NCBI GenBank assembly: GCA_047614125.1
Contig: JBLHHI010000012.1
Location: 1-40,222 of the forward strand
Direction of reading: 5' to 3'
Length of the DNA: 40,222 bases
Source: JBLHHI01 sp047614125
Lineage (GTDB): Bacteria > Bacteroidota > Bacteroidia > NS11-12g > UBA9320
Each line of letters begins with the position of its first letter. The stretch's first letter is position 1. Below the pieces are notes generated by a model that was not told the origin of the DNA, made no database searches, and saw nothing but the letters and a program-made list of their open reading frames with translations. Both the position numbers and the translations under genes were made by a program. Below are positions 33,267 to 40,222 of this stretch, one piece after another.

Positions 33267-34481
33267 TTATTGAACGATTACTCGTTGAACGATTACGCCT
33301 TTTGCTGTCGTTACTTCAACAAAGTAAACACCAGATGTAAATCCAGCCACAGCTATTTGATTCTCAACTCCTTGATATACTTCCAATCCAGCAGCATTAA
33401 ATATTCGAACCGAAGAAATTGCCTCCGTTGAAATGTCGATGTTTAAAACATCCGCGCTTGGGTTTGGATATATGCGAAGCTCGATCAGCTCATTTGCTTG
33501 AATCGAAACCGATTGATTAATAGCCTCCATATTCATGTGGAAATTACCCTTACTTCCACCTTCATAATTGGTAAAGTATAGCTTGTAAACATTCCCACTT
33601 GGCAATCTTAAAAAGTATACTTGATCTTGGGCAAAAACGTATTTGGTACCATCAAACATTTTCCAGTCGCCACCAATTTCCGACATGTCGGTGTTCCAAG
33701 ATAAGCCGTTGGTGTCATTGTCTGTTACCGAAACATTGTTTCGCTGTGCAACCTCAACCCCTTTATTAATAAGCACTCCGCTCACGGGATAGTTCTGGAA
33801 CTGTCCTCCTCCAACCGGAATGGGTTGGATGAACTTGGTAAACATAATATCCCAGCTGGCCTTATCGGGCTCTTGGTCAACAATGGCATTTGTACTCATA
33901 GAGAAATGAACGAAGTTCAAATTTGGGTAGCTGCGCACGGCAATGGCTTGAGCTTGCTCATTGGTTCCATCCACATTAGAATAAACAATGTTAAAGGTAC
34001 CCATGTTCAAATTTTTGATATACAGCTTCTTAAAACCACCATCTGCTGTTTTCAACAAGAAGATGCTGTCACCTGTTATCACATGAGTGCTTTGATTGTA
34101 CATCCCCCAACCTAGGTCGATGTCTTTCGATCGATTTTGATTTAATGCTCCATCCGACCAAGAAGTCAACGAATTGATTTGCGTTCTCCAAGTTTGGTAC
34201 CCAGTGGTATCGAAACTTGCCCATTCACTCACCATGTAAGGAGATGCAAAAACTTCCATACCTTTTTGACCGTTAACAAGTACCGATCCAGTAAAACCTG
34301 CCACCTCAAAGGCCAAGTCCCAATTGGATCCGCTGATCGTTTTAACTTCTTTGTTTAACACGTCGAAATATACATTGTCTACTCCACCATTGGTGGTAAC
34401 TACGTGCTGCGATTCTTGTGCTTGCGCATAACCAAACGAAAGGGTTAAGATGGCAAGAACTATGCTTTGTACTTTTTTCAT
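33267..34481 (-). CDS. HmuY-like protein with T9SS type A sorting domain
   Basis: A 404-residue protein from ATG 34481; the signal peptide MKKVQSIVLAILTLSFGYAQA has no lipobox cysteine. Residues ~30-325 repeat the features of the neighbouring HmuY lipoprotein: GSNWDLAFEVAG near the start, ASWDIMFTKFIQPI in the middle and YKLYFTNYEG near the end. The last ~75 residues are a T9SS type A sorting domain: LRIYPNPSADVLNIDI, VRIFNAAGLEVYQG, GVYFVEVTTAKGV, RVIVQ. It is thus exported to the cell surface or medium, while its paralogue is a lipoprotein. It heads the receptor operon and faces the AraC regulator. Confidence 0.85.
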   Translation of the reverse strand: MKKVQSIVLAILTLSFGYAQAQESQHVVTTNGGVDNVYFDVLNKEVKTISGSNWDLAFEVAGFTGSVLVNGQKGMEVFASPYMVSEWASFDTTGYQTWRTQINSLTSWSDGALNQNRSKDIDLGWGMYNQSTHVITGDSIFLLKTADGGFKKLYIKNLNMGTFNIVYSNVDGTNEQAQAIAVRSYPNLNFVHFSMSTNAIVDQEPDKASWDIMFTKFIQPIPVGGGQFQNYPVSGVLINKGVEVAQRNNVSVTDNDTNGLSWNTDMSEIGGDWKMFDGTKYVFAQDQVYFLRLPSGNVYKLYFTNYEGGSKGNFHMNMEAINQSVSIQANELIELRIYPNPSADVLNIDISTEAISSVRIFNAAGLEVYQGVENQIAVAGFTSGVYFVEVTTAKGVIVQRVIVQ

Positions 34482-34558
34482 TTTTAAATTATTTGTTTTT
34501 TGAATGGGGCAAATTTGAGGCCTCATAGATGATATAAATATCAGCTCGTGGAAAAAAA

Positions 34559-34579
34559 GTATCGCATAAAGTAAAAATG
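34559..34579 (+). promoter_or_regulatory. Candidate AraC operator, direct repeat 1
   Basis: TATCGCATAAAGTAAAA matches TGTCGCTTAACGTAAAA at 34658-34674 at 14 of 17 positions. The two sites are 98 bases apart in the divergent region between the HmuY-like operon and the AraC gene. Site 1 lies 80 bases before the operon start. Assignment to the AraC regulator is inferred from position. Confidence 0.4.
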
Positions 34580-34657
34580 CAATGATATTTGTCAGCTCTT
34601 AACATGACCATGTTTAGTGGGAATATTAAGACACATACTCCATTATGTAAAATTAAA

Positions 34658-34676
34658 TGTCGCTTAACGTAAAATG
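34658..34676 (+). promoter_or_regulatory. Candidate AraC operator, direct repeat 2 (overlaps AraC start codon)
   Basis: The second copy of the motif. It ends in the ATG of the AraC gene at 34674. Binding here could give autorepression. Confidence 0.4.
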
Positions 34677-35519
34677 ATCACACTTTTAAAATCCGCTCAA
34701 AGAGAATTATACATTTTCCCAGCCGTTGCTGAGCCGCTAAATCATCTGGTAGAGCTTTCATCGAGCTTGGTGCATTTCTTCTTTTGTACCAAAGGCATTG
34801 TAAATTTTCAATTCTCTGCCCATTATCAAAAAGAACTCACGCAAGGCAATTATTTTACCATTTACGATCAGGAGCGAAGCTTGAAGGCCGACTTGCACAG
34901 TACCGATTGTGCTTTGGTGTATGTGGCCATTCCGCCAAAAACCATACATGAGCTTTTCATCGACGACACAAAAAACTTGGTTCACTTTAATTTTAGTGGT
35001 TTTGGCGTTCGAGAATATGCGGTTAAACCCATCAACATCGAATCGGATGCCTTGTTGGATAACATCTACCTTCAAACAACCCCAACATCTTTAAAATCAG
35101 TTTATTACAATGCCAAAATAACTGAACTCATGGGATATTTGTTTGACGTTCCAAACGAAAGCTTATATGAAGCATGCCCGTTTTTAAAAGAACAAGACAA
35201 TGTAGAAAAGATTAAAAATGCTCGAAACATTATGATCGAACATCTCGACAATCCACCCACCTTAAAGGACTTGGCAAAAAAAATAGGCATGAACGAATAC
35301 AATCTTAAAATTGGCTTTAAGAACGTTTATGGACTACCGGTATTTAAATATGTTCAGGAATACAAACTCAACTTGGCCAAAAGACATTTGCGTGAAGGAA
35401 GTTTGCAAGTGGCTGAAATAGCGGACAAGATTGGCTATAAATCCAGCAGCCACTTTATAGATGCTTTTAAAAAGAAGTTTGGAATAACGCCTAAAAAATT
35501 TATGCAAGAGGTTGGATAG
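34674..35519 (+). CDS. AraC-family transcriptional regulator (PchR-like context)
   Basis: A 281-residue protein. The N-terminal ~170 residues form a ligand or dimerisation domain of the type seen in iron-regulated AraC proteins. The C-terminal ~90 residues are a double helix-turn-helix: ARNIMIEHLDNPPTLKDLAK, KIGMNEYNLKIGFKNVYGLP, then LQVAEIADKIGYKSSSHFID, FKKKFGITPKKF. It is divergent from the HmuY/TonB-receptor operon and is probably its activator, sensing an iron complex or haem-related signal. The stop lies 7 bases from the stop of the convergent T9SS gene. Confidence 0.88.
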   Translation: MITLLKSAQRELYIFPAVAEPLNHLVELSSSLVHFFFCTKGIVNFQFSAHYQKELTQGNYFTIYDQERSLKADLHSTDCALVYVAIPPKTIHELFIDDTKNLVHFNFSGFGVREYAVKPINIESDALLDNIYLQTTPTSLKSVYYNAKITELMGYLFDVPNESLYEACPFLKEQDNVEKIKNARNIMIEHLDNPPTLKDLAKKIGMNEYNLKIGFKNVYGLPVFKYVQEYKLNLAKRHLREGSLQVAEIADKIGYKSSSHFIDAFKKKFGITPKKFMQEVG

Positions 35520-35526
35520 AATGGTG

Positions 35527-37278
35527 TTAGCGCAATAAATGCACCACACCTTTCAGGTTCACCTTTTCTCCACGCATTAATTGATACCGACACGTGTACA
35601 TATACACGCCGGCGGGAGACTGTTTATTACCATAAAAACCATTCCACCGCGCTTGTGGATCATTGGTTTGAAATATCATTTGGCCCCAACGATTGTAAAC
35701 AACAAACTCATATTCAATTAACAAACATGAATGAACCGGACCAAACCTGTTGTTTGCTCCCCAATCATCGGGCGTAAAGGCATTGGGAACATGGAGATTG
35801 CAAAAGCAAGCTTGCCAAATCAATTGAACTGAATCCCGAATGGCACCACATCCATTCTTTGCCTCCACCCAATAAAAGCCTGGTTCATACGCCACAAAAT
35901 TGGGTGAGGTAGTACCGTTAAACCAGGTTAATTGGGTGGAATCCGAACTCGATTGTGCCAGAAAATGCATAGAATCTCCATCGCATACAATGGCATTTTC
36001 ACTAAGCTGCAAGCGGGGTAAGTCTCTATGGGTAATGTAAATTGAATCACGAGCGTAGCACGGTTTTTTGGAAACAACAACGAAGTAAAGTCCCTCATTG
36101 CTTGCCGTAATTTTGTCAGATACTTCGCCTGACCTCCATAAATACGTAGCTCCAGAAACGAAGGCTTTCAATTGGATCATCTTGCTTGCACACACACTTA
36201 CATCCGGACCAAGGTTAACTGAAATGCTTTTTTTAACATCCACTTGAATTGTATCGGATCGTTTGCATCCATCCAGATCTATAACCAGAATTACTTGGGT
36301 GGTATTCTTAACAACAATGCTATTGGTAGTTTCTCCGTTTTGCCACAAATGCGTTCCCATTGGATAGTTGACTGTAAATTTGATAGAATCACCTTCGCAC
36401 AAAGCCGTGTCTTTTCCGAGATAGAAGCTGGGAATTGGTTTTGTTGCGGCAACCATGGTATCAGAAGCTTTACAACTGGATACTGAAACCTCTACGGTAT
36501 ATATACCCGGGCTATTTACATCGAAATAAGAATTAACTGAGCCATCTTGCCACAAATAGGTGGCACTGTCTTTTTGTACATTTAATCTCAGAAAATCCCC
36601 TTCGCACAAGGTGGTATCTGGGCCGAGATCGGGTTTAAAGGGCTCAATAACAAAGTCATCGATGTAAACATACTGTTGGCAACCAACCACCTTCGTTAGA
36701 CATACCACGATGTATGTCACATTCGACGTAGGAATAAAACAGCCCACTTCTTGTTTCCAAACGGTATCGGATATTGCTCTAGAAGACCACAAGAGTTTAG
36801 CATTAGGCAAGTTGGAAGGATGATCGTTGTAAACCCCCAGCTTGGGCTGCTTGGCAAATCCATAAACTTCTATACCCCCACATATATCAGCATAGCCTGT
36901 ACCAGTGGTATTTGTAGCCTTTTTGGCAAAAAGTCGAATTAGATATTGTTGATCAACGCCAATTGCCCCGGGTGCCATGGTTTGCCCGATGGCCTCGCAA
37001 GCCCCAATTGCATTTCCATATAAGGCAAAACCTGCATACCCATTTCCAGCATGCGCACCACCGTTATGTGAGGTCCAACCCGCATAGGTTGTGTTCATAT
37101 AGTCTGCACTTGCCACCACTTCATCCCACCATTTGGTTCTTCCAATTTGCCCCTCATTGGTTGGAGCGGATTGATATTGTTCAAAACCACCATTTTTAAC
37201 CACATTCTGGCTAAATACCTGAATGCTAAGTGCTTGAGCAGTTATTAGGACAAAAAGGTATGGAAGTTTTGATTTCAT
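35527..37278 (-). CDS. T9SS type B sorting-domain protein with PKD-like repeats
   Basis: A 583-residue exported protein. Signal peptide MKSKLPYLFVLITAQALSI, then an N-terminal jelly-roll-like domain (NVVKNGGFEQYQSAP to about residue 215). Four tandem domains of about 75-80 residues start with LGPDTTLCEGD, LGKDTALCEGD, LGPDVSVCASK and LSENAIVCDGD. A gliding-motility-associated C-terminal domain closes it: VPNAFTPDDWGANNRFGPV, YNRWGQMIFQTND, WNGFYGNKQSPAGVYMY. Such proteins are secreted by the type IX system and act as surface adhesins or structural proteins. Ligand unknown. Single gene. Confidence 0.9.
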   Translation of the reverse strand: MKSKLPYLFVLITAQALSIQVFSQNVVKNGGFEQYQSAPTNEGQIGRTKWWDEVVASADYMNTTYAGWTSHNGGAHAGNGYAGFALYGNAIGACEAIGQTMAPGAIGVDQQYLIRLFAKKATNTTGTGYADICGGIEVYGFAKQPKLGVYNDHPSNLPNAKLLWSSRAISDTVWKQEVGCFIPTSNVTYIVVCLTKVVGCQQYVYIDDFVIEPFKPDLGPDTTLCEGDFLRLNVQKDSATYLWQDGSVNSYFDVNSPGIYTVEVSVSSCKASDTMVAATKPIPSFYLGKDTALCEGDSIKFTVNYPMGTHLWQNGETTNSIVVKNTTQVILVIDLDGCKRSDTIQVDVKKSISVNLGPDVSVCASKMIQLKAFVSGATYLWRSGEVSDKITASNEGLYFVVVSKKPCYARDSIYITHRDLPRLQLSENAIVCDGDSMHFLAQSSSDSTQLTWFNGTTSPNFVAYEPGFYWVEAKNGCGAIRDSVQLIWQACFCNLHVPNAFTPDDWGANNRFGPVHSCLLIEYEFVVYNRWGQMIFQTNDPQARWNGFYGNKQSPAGVYMYTCRYQLMRGEKVNLKGVVHLLR

Positions 37279-37301
37279 GTTAGGTCAAAATGCAACCCAT
37301 T

Positions 37302-37309
37302 CAAAAATA
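37302..37309 (-). promoter_or_regulatory. -7 promoter element (TATTTTTG) of the T9SS type B gene
   Basis: An exact TAnnTTTG match on the minus strand, 23 bases before the ATG at 37278. No convincing -33. Confidence 0.45.
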
Positions 37310-37382
37310 GCCAAAAAAGATATGCAAAGACCGAAGAATCTGACATGAAACAAAAGGTTCGTTTCGAACTACACAAACTATG

Positions 37383-37434
37383 AACCTGAGTTCTATACAA
37401 ATCTGGATTTGAAAAGATTAATCGAACTCAGGTT
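37383..37434 (+). repeat. Dispersed palindromic element, copy D (best copy)
   Basis: A 52-bp element flanked by perfect 11-bp inverted repeats, AACCTGAGTTC (37383-37393) and GAACTCAGGTT (37424-37434). The interior contains AAATCT (37400-37405) and AGATT (37415-37419), which can pair to extend the hairpin. It ends on the base before the ATG of the alkylation-repair gene. Confidence 0.85.
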
Positions 37435-38157
37435 ATGAAGTTCTTACATTTGACGTATGCTGAAGTGATAGCGCGGCTGGAAGAACTTGCCAACCCAGAG
37501 AAAATTGAATTTAAGCGAAAAAAGTTTGGAGTACTTGCCAACAACTCTTTGGGTGTAATGCACTCAGATATAAAACCAATAGCTCAGGCCATTGGCAGGA
37601 ATGACGCAATGGCGCTTGAGCTTTTTGACGGGGAAATTTATGAAGGCCGATTGCTGTGCAGCAAGATTTTCCAACCCAAGAATGTTACCAGCCAGCTTGC
37701 CGAAAAGTGGGTTAAGACCTTCGAAAACTGGGAGATTTGTGATTCGTTCTGCATGGGCTTGATTGCAAAATCGCCTTTGGCCGTTGCAAAAATTAAAGAG
37801 TGGGTACAACGCGAAGCTGAGTTTGAGCGCAGAGCTGGTTTTGCTGTTATGGCGGCCTATTGCATGGGGGATAAGAAAGCGGATAACTCGATATATGAAT
37901 CGTTCCTTCCCATCATTGAAACCTCTGCTCAAGATGACCGGGTGTACGGTAAAAAGGCTGTACATTGGGCGCTTCGAAGCGTTGGGAAACAAAACATTGC
38001 TTTGAAAGAAGCCGCCATCGCTTGCTCAAAACGATTGTTAGAATTTCAGTCTGAAAGTAAATCAGCGGTTTGGATTGGCAAAGATGCTCTCAGGGAACTT
38101 GGAGGTGAAAAGCCGAATGTTTTGGATTACCCACGACATATTTATCGATTGAGTTAA
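37435..38157 (+). CDS. DNA alkylation repair protein (AlkD-like HEAT-repeat family)
   Basis: A 240-residue all-helical protein. VIARLEELANPEKIEFKRKK FGV at the N-terminus, LLCSKIFQPKNVTSQLAEKW and WEICDSFCMGLIAKS in the middle, and AVMAAYC then KKAVHWALRSVGKQN in the second half are the AlkD/ALK-repeat signature. The enzyme is a glycosylase for alkylated bases in well-studied members; some relatives only bind DNA. Its ATG immediately follows palindromic copy D, so any transcript starting upstream carries the hairpin right at the ribosome binding site, which lacks an obvious Shine-Dalgarno. Confidence 0.85.
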   Translation: MKFLHLTYAEVIARLEELANPEKIEFKRKKFGVLANNSLGVMHSDIKPIAQAIGRNDAMALELFDGEIYEGRLLCSKIFQPKNVTSQLAEKWVKTFENWEICDSFCMGLIAKSPLAVAKIKEWVQREAEFERRAGFAVMAAYCMGDKKADNSIYESFLPIIETSAQDDRVYGKKAVHWALRSVGKQNIALKEAAIACSKRLLEFQSESKSAVWIGKDALRELGGEKPNVLDYPRHIYRLS

Positions 38158-38218
38158 CTAAAGCAGTTTCAATTTTAGTGAATCAATAAATGAAGGTATA
38201 ATTTCACCAACCATTTTC

Positions 38219-38226
38219 TATTTTTG
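38219..38226 (+). promoter_or_regulatory. -7 promoter element (TATTTTTG) of the patatin gene
   Basis: An exact TAnnTTTG match, 27 bases before the ATG at 38253. Transcription should begin near 38233. Confidence 0.5.
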
Positions 38227-38252
38227 CGCCACCATGAATAAGAAAAAAAATC

Positions 38253-39035
38253 ATGAGCATTAAAACCTCTCCAACCATTGGGTTAGTGCTTTCTGGTGGT
38301 GGATTGAAAGGAGCCGCACATGTTGGTGTTTTGGAGGCCATGCAAGAATTTGGGTTGGAAGCAACCTACATTTCTGGGGCCAGCGCAGGTGCCATTGCAG
38401 GCGCATTTTACGCTGCAGGTCACAGTCCAGACAATTTGCTCAAATTTTTTAAGGATTTTTCTCTTTTTCACTTTTCTCGATTAACCCGGCGAAAAGCAGG
38501 TTTTTTGGACTCTGAAAAGTTCTATAAGGATTTGGAAAAGTACTTTCCAACCGACTCGTTTGAAGTTCTTAATAAGGAATTATACATTACGGCAACTAAT
38601 TTGGTGGAAGGCACTTCGAAGGTTTTCACCAGTGGAGAACTCATACGGCCGATCTTGGCATCGGCCGCCTTTCCTGGCATCTTTTCTCCGGTTATTATTG
38701 GCAATGAAATCTATGCCGATGGGGGAATATTAAACAACTTTCCGTTGGAACCGGTTCGTGGTAAATGCGACTTAATTATTGGGGTGGATGTTAGTCCGCT
38801 GAAAAAACCGAACATCCAAGATTTCAAGTATGCGCATCGAGTTATGCAACGAGCCTATCAGCTCAGAGCACGAGCACATGCAAATTCAAAACTAAGTGAG
38901 TGCGACATTCTAATCCAACCCCACGATTTAGTAAAGTATGGATTGTTTGAAAGCAGCAGCTTAGATGAGATTCGAAAGATTGGGTACATAGAAGCCAAAG
39001 AACAAATTTCCAAGTATTTAAAAAAACAACAATGA
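38253..39035 (+). CDS. Patatin-like phospholipase (RssA-like)
   Basis: A 260-residue protein with the patatin catalytic dyad. Oxyanion-hole motif LSGGGLKGAAHVGVL (about 13-27), nucleophile elbow GASAG (about 42-46) and DGG in YADGGILNNFPLEP (about 157-159). No signal peptide, so it is probably cytoplasmic or membrane-peripheral. It should hydrolyse acyl esters of phospholipids; the true substrate is unknown. The ATG at 38253 is preceded by AAGAAAAAAAA. A 9-codon frame starting at ATG 38234 overlaps it out of frame. The downstream small membrane gene overlaps by 4 bases (ATGA). Confidence 0.9.
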   Translation: MSIKTSPTIGLVLSGGGLKGAAHVGVLEAMQEFGLEATYISGASAGAIAGAFYAAGHSPDNLLKFFKDFSLFHFSRLTRRKAGFLDSEKFYKDLEKYFPTDSFEVLNKELYITATNLVEGTSKVFTSGELIRPILASAAFPGIFSPVIIGNEIYADGGILNNFPLEPVRGKCDLIIGVDVSPLKKPNIQDFKYAHRVMQRAYQLRARAHANSKLSECDILIQPHDLVKYGLFESSSLDEIRKIGYIEAKEQISKYLKKQQ

Positions 39036-39358
39036 GTGCAGAAATCAATTACTACGAGCGATCGCGAAGAATCTTTCACATCTATGTGTTTTGCTTTTCC
39101 TTTACCATAATTGCAGGCTACGTAACAAAGAATCTACTCGGATTGGATGGCAATTTTTTGGACATACTTATCTTATTTCCAAGCATTTACGGCTTAATTA
39201 CAGCGCCTACCGGAGCATACAGCGCTTGGAAAAGCATGCAATTAAAACACGGTCCAGCCAACAAACGATTGATTTACACAAGCCTTCATTTTTTGGTGCT
39301 CTCTTTTGTGTTGATCTACATTGTTTGGATGTTGATGTCGAAAAAAATAGGGTCCTAA
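39032..39358 (+). CDS. Small membrane protein, three helices, unknown function
   Basis: A 108-residue protein with helices near 16-33 (YVFCFSFTIIAGYVT), 42-60 (LDILILFPSIYGLITAPTG) and 83-103 (LHFLVLSFVLIYIVWMLM). It overlaps the patatin stop by 4 bases (ATGA), so it is translationally coupled and may help localise the lipase. No family recognised. Confidence 0.7.
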   Translation: MSAEINYYERSRRIFHIYVFCFSFTIIAGYVTKNLLGLDGNFLDILILFPSIYGLITAPTGAYSAWKSMQLKHGPANKRLIYTSLHFLVLSFVLIYIVWMLMSKKIGS

Positions 39359-39402
39359 CTCCCTTACCATCCACCAATTTAGCGAATCATAATCAATTTC
39401 TG

Positions 39403-39422
39403 ATTCGGAAAATCCGAATTTT
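39403..39422 (+). terminator. Possible weak terminator
   Basis: ATTCGGA (39403-39409) pairs perfectly with TCCGAAT (39413-39419), loop AAA, followed by T-residues at 39419-39422. It lies 45 bases after the small membrane gene and runs into palindromic copy E. The stem is short, so the call is tentative. Confidence 0.3.
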
Positions 39423-39445
39423 AAAAGATTAATCGAACTCAGGTT
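39410..39445 (+). repeat. Dispersed palindromic element, copy E
   Basis: It reads AAATCCGAATTTT, AAAAGATTAATC, GAACTCAGGTT, close to copies C and D. It lies between convergent genes in the 39359-39517 gap, which otherwise holds nothing supported. Confidence 0.8.
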
Positions 39446-39517
39446 AAAAAGTGTTGTTAAAACGAATTGTTTCATTAGCGAAACCAATGAATTGACTTAT
39501 ATTGGTTAAACACTCAG

Positions 39518-40222
39518 CTAAAACAAATAGCGCACCAATACCTTTCCAATGTGTATGCGTGGGGTTTCGGCGGCGCTTCTGCCTTCGTACGAAAATTGCA
39601 ATTGAATGTTGTTTGCAAAGCGCTGATCAATGTTGGCACTCCACTTCGTATTTCTACCATCGCGCAAACCCGATAACAACTCGTATGCCACGGGCGATAC
39701 ATCATTGCCGACGTAGTTAATGTTTACAATTCCAAAACTGGTTCGGATTGATCCTCGATTTAAAAAATTCATTCGGTACTCGGCAGTAAAGTCGTGATTG
39801 AAGGTGCGCTCTCCACCAAAAGCGTTGGCATTTACGGCTTGAAAATAATTGTATAAAACCTCTATGCGCATCTTTGATCGAAAAATAAATCCCAACTTGG
39901 GCTCAATGCTTTGAAACTCGTAATTGTACGATCGGTCGGACGCAAAGGCCGAGGAATAGGTTTTTCTTCCTTGGGTTCCGGTAATGTTTAACTCCAGGTT
40001 TTTTTGGATGTTATAGCGTGCTTTCAATTTGTTTTCTGCCGTGGTTCGAGCATCCACACCGTTTAAAAGCAAAACCTTGTTTTCGGTTGTACTCCACTGA
40101 TAATCCATCCCAAAAATTGGAGACGCTTGATTAAAGGAAAACACGGATCGTAAGCTGGCATTGCTGCTCAAAAGCGCAGAATCTTGAACATTTTGTGGCA
40201 ATGGATTCAAGAATACCGAACC
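39518..40222 (-). CDS. Large outer-membrane beta-barrel protein, C-terminal part (partial)
   Basis: An open frame of 234 codons entering from the right edge (GSVF before the TTG at 40210) and ending at 39518. It is rich in alternating amphipathic strands: KLKARYNIQKNLELNITG, IEPKLGFIFRSKMRIEVLYN, TAEYRMNFLNRGSIRTSFG, IQLQFSYEGRSAAETPRIHI, and ends in VRYLF, with a terminal aromatic typical of outer-membrane barrels. It resembles the tail of the very large Bacteroidota barrel proteins of unknown function. The start and N-terminal domains are outside the window. Confidence 0.65.
   Translation of the reverse strand, partial: GSVFLNPLPQNVQDSALLSSNASLRSVFSFNQASPIFGMDYQWSTTENKVLLLNGVDARTTAENKLKARYNIQKNLELNITGTQGRKTYSSAFASDRSYNYEFQSIEPKLGFIFRSKMRIEVLYNYFQAVNANAFGGERTFNHDFTAEYRMNFLNRGSIRTSFGIVNINYVGNDVSPVAYELLSGLRDGRNTKWSANIDQRFANNIQLQFSYEGRSAAETPRIHIGKVLVRYLF

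Overview
The window comes from a Bacteroidota chromosome, most likely Flavobacteriales (a Cryomorphaceae- or Crocinitomicaceae-like lineage is a guess). Three things point there. Several operon heads carry the Bacteroidota -7 promoter element TAnnTTTG. Two proteins end in type IX secretion (T9SS) sorting domains. The gene content also fits: menaquinone genes, a monomeric isocitrate dehydrogenase, a kynurenine monooxygenase, and HmuY/TonB haem or iron uptake. No tRNA, rRNA, CRISPR array or complete insertion sequence was found.

Layout. 1-3.8 kb: the start of a GT2 glycosyltransferase and a methyltransferase (minus strand), then a large GT-C membrane protein with a TPR tail. 3.9-7.0 kb: a plus-strand redox cluster in which an HAD-like phosphatase lies between the membrane and soluble halves of a heterodisulfide-reductase-like Fe-S pair, followed by a conserved unknown protein. 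7.0-8.4 kb: a toxin-antitoxin graveyard. The first HigBA-like module has two in-frame stops in the toxin but an intact antitoxin and operator palindrome; the second is only a toxin C-terminus joined to an antitoxin N-terminus. 8.4-15.3 kb: a TIMP-like secreted protein, then a compact seven-gene minus-strand operon, kbl-menA-menC-DMT transporter-yicC-gmk-nadD.

15.5-20.3 kb: ftsH, a 2.1-copy tandem repeat, and monomeric icd. 20.3-22.4 kb: a decayed, repeat-rich stretch with an MgtC-like stub, a duplicated fragment of a lost gene, REP-like palindromes, four copies of a 63-bp core, and a small zinc-ribbon membrane protein whose C-terminus runs into the repeat. 22.5-27.9 kb: a minus-strand cluster of kmo, flippase, chain-length determinant and O-antigen ligase, with a GC-rich stem-loop segment downstream. 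28-30 kb: a CarH/LitR-type B12-binding MerR regulator and an HD hydrolase, separated by an inverted pair of a dispersed palindromic element.

30-35.5 kb: a probable haem/iron acquisition locus, with a TonB-dependent receptor between two HmuY-like proteins (one a lipoprotein, one T9SS-exported) and a divergent AraC regulator. 35.5-40.2 kb: a T9SS type B adhesin-like protein, an AlkD-like DNA alkylation repair protein, a patatin lipase with a small membrane protein, and the C-terminal end of an outer-membrane barrel.

The strongest unexplained signal is a dispersed element of about 36-52 bp ending in GAACTCAGGTT. It is present six times in intergenic DNA and four copies lie upstream of, and in the same orientation as, a gene. 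In its best copy it is flanked by a perfect 11-bp inverted repeat and abuts the start codon of the alkylation-repair gene.
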